In this document: one piece after another, positions 28,236 to 35,100 of the stretch
Position numbering within the stretch: the stretch's first letter is position 1
Layout: each line of letters starts with the position of its first letter
NCBI RefSeq assembly: GCF_030540875.1
Contig: NZ_JAUOEM010000006.1
Span: 186,001 to 250,000, forward strand
Direction of reading: 5' to 3'
DNA: 64,000 nt
DNA from: Flavivirga amylovorans
GTDB lineage: Bacteria; Bacteroidota; Bacteroidia; Flavobacteriales; Flavobacteriaceae
Notes under the pieces: generated by a model
Told to the model about the DNA's origin: nothing
The model's database searches: none
The model's input: only the letters and a program-made list of their open reading frames with translations
Made by a program: the position numbers and the translations under genes

Positions 28236-28453
28236 TTCATAAGAAGTTCAGAAACAGAAATTTCCAAACCGTCAGCAATTTTCATCAAAGTAAGTAACCG
28301 AGGGTTCGTTTTGCCATTCTCAATCATATATAATTGAGTTCTTCCAATCTCACAATCAAAAGCAAATGACTTTTGGTCAATGCCCTTTTCTTCTCTCAAT
28401 TGTTTGATTTTAGCACCTAATTTTTGAAAATATTTCTTTTCTTTCGTGTTCAC
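28232..28453 (-). CDS. Small XRE-family transcriptional regulator
   Basis: 73 residues made almost entirely of a helix-turn-helix domain: KIKQLREEKGIDQKSFAFDCEIGRTQLYMIENGKTNPRLLTLMKIADGL (about 15-63), a Cro/C1-type fold. The size is like phage repressors, restriction controller proteins or antitoxin regulators. The start is GTG, confirmed by the reading MNTKEKKYFQ. The gene diverges from the SymE-like gene, with a perfect palindrome between them. A half-site gtgttc also overlaps its own start codon, so autoregulation is likely. It converges on the 27330-28235 gene with a 4-base overlap. Confidence 0.85.
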   Translation of the reverse strand: MNTKEKKYFQKLGAKIKQLREEKGIDQKSFAFDCEIGRTQLYMIENGKTNPRLLTLMKIADGLEISVSELLMN

Positions 28454-28477
28454 TATACCGAATATCTAAAAATTATT

Positions 28478-28513
28478 TATATATTGTGTTCGGAATAACG
28501 AACACAATATATA
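28478..28513. promoter_or_regulatory. Palindromic operator between XRE and SymE-like genes
   Basis: A perfect inverted repeat with 15-bp arms: tatatattgtgttcg (28478-28492) and cgaacacaatatata (28499-28513), spacer gaataa. The right arm ends at the base before the SymE-like GTG start. It sits in the 60-base divergent gap, the expected place for an XRE dimer to repress both genes. A further half-site gtgttc occurs at 28446-28451 at the XRE start. Confidence 0.8.
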
Positions 28514-28705
28514 GTGAGTCGATTTAGAAAATTAAAAGTTTATAAGAAATTTAGAATCCGAACTTGGGATTATACCACTATTCCTGAAATCCGGCTTGAG
28601 GGAAGATGGCTAAATAAACTTGGATTTGAAATTGGAAAAGAAATTGAAGTTAAGCAACAAAAGAATAAACTGACCATTACGCTGATTGACAAAAAAGAAA
28701 AATAA
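28514..28705 (+). CDS. SymE-like toxin (AbrB/SpoVT-fold)
   Basis: 63 residues. The pattern RKLKVY...IPEIRLEGRWLNKLGFEIGKEIEVKQQKNKLTITL matches the SymE family, small swapped-hairpin proteins known in E. coli as an SOS-induced toxin acting on RNA or nucleoid. The start must be GTG at 28514, since a stop lies six codons upstream and no ATG precedes the conserved region. The codon directly abuts the palindrome, leaving no room for a leader unless transcription begins inside the operator. Classical SymE is controlled by an antisense RNA (SymR); here an XRE repressor appears to take that role (inference). Basic, cytosolic. Confidence 0.78.
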   Translation: MSRFRKLKVYKKFRIRTWDYTTIPEIRLEGRWLNKLGFEIGKEIEVKQQKNKLTITLIDKKEK

Positions 28706-28843
28706 CTATACCCAAAGATGTGTAAAAAAATACTATTTTTATTTTTTAATCGAAAGGTAATTACATATTTACTTTCTGCCTTTGCCTATTATATTTATTG
28801 AAACACTTCAACTTAAATTATTCTCACTAAGCTTAAGTCAAAG

Positions 28844-28863
28844 ATTCCTGCCTTCGCAGGAAT
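28844..28863. repeat. attcctgc/gcaggaat hairpin, copy 2 (inverted relative to copy 1)
   Basis: attcctgc (28844-28851), loop cttc, gcaggaat (28856-28863). Its reverse complement has loop gaag, close to ggag in copy 1 at 27093, so the two copies face opposite ways on either side of the nuclease-like/XRE/SymE genes. Confidence 0.6.
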
Positions 28864-28908
28864 TTTGTTAAATTTGAAAATAATGCCCCCTTTTTCTAAT
28901 TTAACAAA
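28864..28908. repeat. Hairpin repeat upstream of uxuA, copy 1
   Basis: Perfect 11-bp arms tttgttaaatt (28864-28874) and aatttaacaaa (28898-28908) around a 23-base loop containing tgaaaataatg and ccccctttttct. The same loop with covarying arms recurs at 30118-30157. Both copies sit just upstream of genes. Confidence 0.65.
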
Positions 28909-28927
28909 GATAATACTAGCAATATAA

Positions 28928-30103
28928 ATGCAAGAAACATTTAGATGGTTTGGAGCAAACGATCCTGTAACATTATCAGACATTAAACAAACAGGTGCTA
29001 CAGGCATTGTAACAGCCTTACACAATATAGTAAATGGTGAAGTTTGGGAAATAGATGCCATACAAAAAGTTAAAAACAGCATTGAAGCTGCTGGCTTAAA
29101 ATGGTCTTTTATTGAGAGCATTCCCATTCATGAAAACATCAAATTACGTACTGATGATTACCAATATCGCATTGAAAATTACAAACATAGTTTGAAAAAC
29201 ATTGCCCAATGCGGCATTAAAAATGTCTGCTACAATTTTATGCCTGTATTAGATTGGACACGCACAGACCTATTCTGGAAATTAGATGACGGCAAAACAG
29301 CTTTACGATTTGACAAAATAGACATGGCTATTTTCGAAAAGTATTTTATACAGCGAGAAGCTATTGAAAGCGCCTATACAGAAGATATATTAGAAAGAGC
29401 TGCTATGCGGTTTTCAAAAATGTCTATTGAAGACAAGAAACAATTAGAAGATACTATTTTAAAAGGTTTGCCTGGGACTGTAGACGACCTAACGATTCCA
29501 GTTTTTAAAGAAATGATTGCCCAATATAAAGATATAACGCATGCAGATTTAAAATCGAATCTTTCTTATTTTTTAAATGAAATCATTCCTGTTGCTGAAG
29601 AACTAGGTATTAAAATGGCAATACATCCAGACGACCCTCCTTTCGATATTATGGGACTTCCAAGAATTATAAAATCTGAAAAAGATTTAGAAGATTTAGT
29701 GAGTTTTATAGACAGCCCTTCAAACGGCATCACTTTTTGCACAGGATCATTAGGTGCAAACCCTGACAATGACCTTCCTAAAATGATTGAAAAATTTAAA
29801 AATAGAATTCATTTCCTTCATCTACGCAACGTAAAACGTGAAGATGATGGCAGTTTTTTTGAAGACAATCATTTAGATGGTTCTTCTGATATGTATAAAA
29901 TTGTAAATACTATTTTAAAAATCGAAAAGGAACTTAATAGGTCTTTGCCTATGCGACCAGATCATGGGCACCAAATGCTTGATGATTTAAAGACCAATAC
30001 TAGTTATCCAGGTTATTCTGCTATTGGAAGATTAAAAGGTTTAGCAGAATTAAGGGGTTTGGCGCTTGGGATTTCTAAAAGTAATGCTATGCTAAATAAA
30101 TAG
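28928..30103 (+). CDS. uxuA: Mannonate dehydratase
   Basis: 391 residues. UxuA dehydrates D-mannonate to 2-keto-3-deoxygluconate in hexuronate (glucuronate/alginate-type) catabolism, using a divalent metal in a TIM barrel. Visible family features are MQETFRWFGANDPVTLSDIKQTGATGIVTALH at the start, the NVCYNFMPVLDWTRTDL segment (about 97-115), the His/Cys metal region MAIHPDDPP (about 235) and ITFCTGSLG (about 269), HLRNVKRE, and DGSSDMY...MRPDHGHQM. Length is typical. No other uronate genes are adjacent, which is unusual; the neighbours are an ECF sigma pair and the SymE island. Confidence 0.94.
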   Translation: MQETFRWFGANDPVTLSDIKQTGATGIVTALHNIVNGEVWEIDAIQKVKNSIEAAGLKWSFIESIPIHENIKLRTDDYQYRIENYKHSLKNIAQCGIKNVCYNFMPVLDWTRTDLFWKLDDGKTALRFDKIDMAIFEKYFIQREAIESAYTEDILERAAMRFSKMSIEDKKQLEDTILKGLPGTVDDLTIPVFKEMIAQYKDITHADLKSNLSYFLNEIIPVAEELGIKMAIHPDDPPFDIMGLPRIIKSEKDLEDLVSFIDSPSNGITFCTGSLGANPDNDLPKMIEKFKNRIHFLHLRNVKREDDGSFFEDNHLDGSSDMYKIVNTILKIEKELNRSLPMRPDHGHQMLDDLKTNTSYPGYSAIGRLKGLAELRGLALGISKSNAMLNK

Positions 30104-30117
30104 ATTCAAAAAAACCA

Positions 30118-30157
30118 TGCTAAATTTGAAAATAATGTCCCCTTTTCTAATTTAGCA
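30118..30157. repeat. Hairpin repeat upstream of the YCII/ECF operon, copy 2
   Basis: Arms tgctaaatt (30118-30126) and aatttagca (30149-30157) enclose tgaaaataatgtccccttttct. Relative to copy 1 at 28864, a T-to-C change in the left arm is matched by A-to-G in the right arm, so pairing is preserved. Confidence 0.65.
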
Positions 30158-30194
30158 AACGTCTTAACTATATAACAATTAAAATATTATAATT

Positions 30195-30542
30195 ATGAAA
30201 GAATTTATGATGATTTTCCTAGGAGCCGATTACACTGATCTTGGTTTATCTCCAGAAGAACTTCAAAACAGAATGGGCAAATGGTTTTCGTGGAATGATA
30301 AAATGGAAAAAGCCGGTGTCTTACGTGGGGGAAATGCTTTAACACCTACTATTCGTCGTGTTGTCGGTGCTAACAGAACAGTAACAGATCTCACTTCGGC
30401 TGAAGTTAAAGAAATTGTTGGTGGTTATTATATTGTTGAAACTGCCGATTTTGATGCCGTTCAAAAAATTGCTGAAGATTATCCTGATTATGATCTTGGC
30501 GGTACTGTTGAGATTCGTGAAATCATGGTATTTGATCGTTAA
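30195..30542 (+). CDS. YCII/DGPF-domain protein partnered with an ECF sigma factor
   Basis: 115 residues, a ferredoxin-like fold of the YCII (DGPF) family: MKEFMMIFLGADYTDLGLSPEEL at the start, GKWFSWNDKMEKAG and GGNALTP in the middle, ending GGTVEIREIMVFDR. Such proteins are the conserved neighbours of ECF42-group sigma factors, but what they do is not settled. The stop shares one base with the sigma factor start (TAATG), so the two are coupled in translation. Confidence 0.88.
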   Translation: MKEFMMIFLGADYTDLGLSPEELQNRMGKWFSWNDKMEKAGVLRGGNALTPTIRRVVGANRTVTDLTSAEVKEIVGGYYIVETADFDAVQKIAEDYPDYDLGGTVEIREIMVFDR

Positions 30543-31789
30543 TGGAAAAAAAACTTATAGACCATTTATTCCGCTACCATAGCGGAAAAATGGTCTCTGT
30601 TTTAACTCGTATTTTTGGACTTTCAAATCTTGAAATCATTGAAGATGCGGTTCAAGACACGTTTATAAAAGCAAGCGTTTCCTGGCGTACTAAACAACCT
30701 GACAACCCTGAAGCCTGGTTAACACAAGCGGCTAAAAATAGGATTTTAGACATCTTCAGAAAGCTAAACACCGAAAAAAAACATCTTCCTAATAGTATTC
30801 ACGGCACTAATGCTATAGCTATAAACGAGCTTTTCTTAGACACCGAAATTGAAGACTCTCAACTTCGTATGATCTTTACAGCTTGTCACCCAAAATTAGA
30901 TCCCAGAGACCGTATTTCTTTTGCACTAAAAACAGTTTCTGGATTCAGTATTAAAGAAATAGCTTCAGCCTTATTAACTAAAGAAGATAGTGTTAAAAAA
31001 AGACTTACTCGTGCTCGTAAATCTATACAGCACTCTCAACTAAAATTTAAAATCCCACAAGGAACATCACTACCTCAACGATTAGAAAGTGTTATGGAAG
31101 TGTTATATCTCATTTTCAATGAGGGATTTCATTCTAATAGAAAAGATACGCTTATACGAAAAGAATTGTGTGGAGAAGCCATGCGTTTGTGTAAAATGCT
31201 TCTTAAAAACAAGCATACACGAAGTCCTGATGTTTACGCCTTGTTTGCACTCATGTGTTTTCATTCTGCCCGTATTGAAACCAAAACCAATGCTGATGAT
31301 GAACTTCTTGATTTAAAAACCCAGGACAGAAGCAAGTGGCATGTCCCTTTAATAACATTAGGAAATACCATGATGAATAAAGCTGTTGATACGTCAACAT
31401 TTTCTTGTTATCATTATGAAGCTGCTATTGCTGCTGAGCATTTACGCGCCCCTCGTTTTGAAGATACTAATTGGGACAAAATACTTCATTGGTATGCATG
31501 TCTTCATGCCATTCAACCTATGCCTATCCATTTACTAACAATGGCTGTTGTTTGTCTGCAAAACAAAGACACCGTAACGTCTAAAAAATATCTTGATCAA
31601 ATTAAGCCAGAAGATTTTGTGCAAAGGGCATACTTATATCATGGCACTTTATCGGATTACTATTACGCTACAAACAATCTTGAAAAAGCCATTAAACATA
31701 TTGATGATGCTATAAATATAGTCACTAATAAATCTGAAAAAAGTTATTTACAAAAGAAGAAGTCGGATTTATTATTTTCTAAAAATTAA
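30542..31789 (+). CDS. ECF42-type RNA polymerase sigma factor with C-terminal helical extension
   Basis: 415 residues. Sigma region 2 (about 1-80, with DAVQDTFIKASVSWRTK and NPEAWLTQAAKNRILDIFRK) and region 4 (about 115-165, FSIKEIASALLTKEDSVKKRLTRARK) are followed by a long helical, TPR-like C-terminal domain of about 240 residues (LYLIFNEGFHSN, LMCFHSAR, HLLTMAVVCLQ). This layout, with a YCII gene upstream, is the ECF42 group. In place of an anti-sigma factor the C-terminal domain is thought to control activity. Target genes are unknown; no anti-sigma gene is adjacent. Confidence 0.9.
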   Translation: MEKKLIDHLFRYHSGKMVSVLTRIFGLSNLEIIEDAVQDTFIKASVSWRTKQPDNPEAWLTQAAKNRILDIFRKLNTEKKHLPNSIHGTNAIAINELFLDTEIEDSQLRMIFTACHPKLDPRDRISFALKTVSGFSIKEIASALLTKEDSVKKRLTRARKSIQHSQLKFKIPQGTSLPQRLESVMEVLYLIFNEGFHSNRKDTLIRKELCGEAMRLCKMLLKNKHTRSPDVYALFALMCFHSARIETKTNADDELLDLKTQDRSKWHVPLITLGNTMMNKAVDTSTFSCYHYEAAIAAEHLRAPRFEDTNWDKILHWYACLHAIQPMPIHLLTMAVVCLQNKDTVTSKKYLDQIKPEDFVQRAYLYHGTLSDYYYATNNLEKAIKHIDDAINIVTNKSEKSYLQKKKSDLLFSKN

Positions 31790-32173
31790 TAATCAAATAC
31801 TTAAAAGATTTTAAAGAACAAACCATGTTATTACGAACGCTATCGGAAACAAAATATATTTTGTTTGAACACATCAAGTGGGGCTTTCGAGGAGCCTGTC
31901 GGCCAATGTCATTAAGTTAAAGGAATTTATTTTATTTTGTCACGTTGAGCGCAGTCGAAACGCTATTGAAAGCAAGTAGTTTAAATGTCTTCGACTGTGC
32001 TCCTGACCGACACTACCGTCTTAACTTAATAACATTAGCCTGTCGGCAGGTAGGGAATCTCATCATGATGAGATGTCTCGTAACTCATGCTTCGCTACGT
32101 CGACATGACAAATAACTGTATTTCATTGGGTTATACAAGGTGTTTTTTAATAAAGTTTACGTCGAACCCCAAG
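31790..32173. repeat. Intergenic region of nested inverted repeats
   Basis: 384 bases without a gene. Outer arms atgtcattaagttaa (31906-31920) and ttaacttaataacat (32021-32035) differ at one base. Inside are gagcgcagtcgaa (31947-31959) and ttcgactgtgctc (31990-32002), again with one mismatch; these resemble a common flavobacterial cgttgagcgcagtcgaa repeat. An 18-bp perfect palindrome (atctcatcatgatgagat) lies at 32057-32074. It separates convergent transcripts and may terminate them. Confidence 0.6.
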
Positions 32174-35100
32174 CTATTTTAGTACAACCTTTTTATTGAT
32201 AGTACCATTTTCTGTACTCAACTTAACAATATATGCTCCTTGATTTGCAATGACAGGCATGGATAGATATTCTTTATTTGTATTCAACTTTAAAGTTTTT
32301 ATATTCTGACCAAGTATATTATATAATGATACACTTAAAACATCTACTTTATTCTTATTAACTACTTTAATTTCGGAAGTTTTCGAATCGTGATAAATAA
32401 TCAATTCATGCTGGGCTTCGATATCATCTGTAGCCAACAACTGATTTGAACTATTTTCTTGAAAGACTAATTGGAACCTATCTTTATATTCACCTGCTTC
32501 TAAATAAATTTCAAATGCTGTATTATTAATGTTATACACCTCTCCGGTGAGCTTATCTTTTATACAAAGAGAAATCTCCGAGTCTAAATTTTCAACAGTA
32601 TCTACTTTAATATGAGCCAAACCTGGTTCTTTAACAATTAAACCTAACTGAAATTCCTTTGTTGCATCAAAACTATCAACTCCTTGTATTACAAACTTAT
32701 TGTTATCAAAATTCCAATACATATCTTCTTCATTAACATCAACCATAAAGGCATCATATCCATAATCAAACCCATCAGATGCATTAATATTGGCACCCAA
32801 AACTATTTGCCTGTGATACCCCGAAGGTGAATCATACATTAATCGGATGGTTGGTGCTGTATTTTTATTTACAGAACTAGCTTCTTTGGTTTTTGAGGCC
32901 TTTAAAAATACCGAAGTACTACTCAATGCTTCCGTAACAAACACTCGCTGGCTATTCTTAAATATAATATCCCCACCATCTACTGTAGCTATTGGTGCAG
33001 CTGGATCATTATCATTATCAAATCCATCAATTTTTGTTGACACAAAGAACCCTTGATTTACGGGAATATACTGTCCTGGAACTTTAGTACCCGTAGACAA
33101 GTTATTATTAATTCGTGCATCATTAGAAATAGCCGCAGCTCCTCCTGTTAAATTTCGTGTGGCATAACCACCAACATAAGCTCCCAATGTATGCGAGTTT
33201 TCTTCTCCAAAGTGATCCCAGAAATACAAAGCACCATTAATAACAGTTCCTGAAGCATTATTACCACCGTCTGCAACACTTAAGTTATCCAAAATAAATT
33301 CGGTGGCATCTATAGCCGATGGATATGGATTCCCTATTAAACGTTCTACATCGTCTGTTCCTGATATCTTATTTAATTCTAAAGTAATATCTCCATTATT
33401 AGGCAAACCTTCAAATACATAATTTTGTTGTAATGAAAGTGATACTGCTCCCGATGTTCCTTTCATTGTAAATCCTTCTCCTGATAGCAAGGATGATGTT
33501 TCGTCTATCTTTTCCCAAGCATTGTAATCGTTCTCTGGTCCATAAAATTTATATAACCAGTAGTTACTAATAGTTCTTGCTGTACCTGGTGGTGGAATAG
33601 TACCGCTTCCATTTGGGGACGAACTATATAAAAGATCTTGATAAATTCCAGAATTAGTTCCATCATTTAAAACACCTGATATAGTATAATTATTATTCGT
33701 GCTAGATACTCCTGTACCCCTTGTTGCTGTATTACCTGCAATAGGTCCTACTGAAGATGACCAATAATTATAATTAAACCCATTGGCTGTTCCTTGTTGG
33801 TCGCGTTCTATATAACCGCCACTATCTGCATCAATAATACTGCCTTCTGTTTGTACTAATTGAGATTCTCCTACTAAATCGATAACACCATCTAATTCTA
33901 AATAGTGAGAAATGGTTAAACCTTGTCCTGAATTTGTTTCATTTTGGGCTTCTCCAGGATCTGCTATGGTTATAGTTCCTGCGGTTTGTATTAAACCTAA
34001 AAGAGAAATATCTCTATCTCCTGAAGTAATATCATGAGATGTTTCAACAACATTCCAATCTATAACTGTAGTTCCATCTAAACTTAAAGAATTTGGAATG
34101 ACCTGATCTGCATTATTACTCCACGTTCCTGGTGTATCCCATGCGCCATTTGCTGCAGAAATATATGGTAATGGTGCACTTTGCGCACCCACAATAGATT
34201 TACTTTTATTTAAATATTTTAAACGTAAAAAGAAACGATCGTCTGTTAATCCTTCTATCGTTGAGCCATAAAATGAATTAAAGTCATAATATACTCTTAA
34301 ATGATCCCATGATATGGATACCACCTCATTACTAGTTGCTGCATGAGGTACTATTTTGCCACTGGTATAATCCGTACCACTAATATCAAATCGTTCTAAT
34401 TCCTGATTCATCAAGTAACGTACTTGATCTTGAGACAGTGCTAAATCCCACACATACACCTCATCAATATCTCCTAAAAACGGATTGATTACATTGTCTT
34501 TATCAATATAAACGGCTCCAATAGCGTAATTATTGAAATTTGGAGATGGGTGTACAACATCTTGTACCGATTTATCTAAAACACCATCTATATACATTAA
34601 AACAGTTCCACTATCATATATAAAAGCGGTATGGTGCCATTTCCCATCATCAACATCCATATTAGACGTAAACTTAGGCGTTACAGCATCATCTATAAAA
34701 ACTTCTATATTACCAGAAGTATTAAGCCTTATTTGCAACTTCTCCCCTTTTGCCATAACGGTTCTGTTACTAGCATTTGCGGCACATTTAATCCAAGCCG
34801 AAATTGAGAAAGAATCCACACTTAAATTAAGGCTAAACTCACCAACTAAATAATCCCCCGAAGCAATATTCACCGAGTGATTTTCCACTAAATTAGAAAC
34901 CTTTCCAAAGGTAAAATACTTGGTTCCATCAAAATCGTACCATGTTTCAAGGTTAGAACCACCATCCGATCTTAAAGGAATAACATCAATAATATCTGTG
35001 TCTGTAAAATTCGGATTATCGGCAACAATTAAAGCATATTCTTCCGTTGTTGTTTTTGAAAAACCACTAAACGCTGCTGTTGGAATAGAAATATACACCG

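Noticed and set aside
28813-29127. Minus-strand ORF overlapping the uxuA start
   Set aside because: It is antisense to the conserved UxuA N-terminus and crosses the hairpin repeat; no support as a gene.
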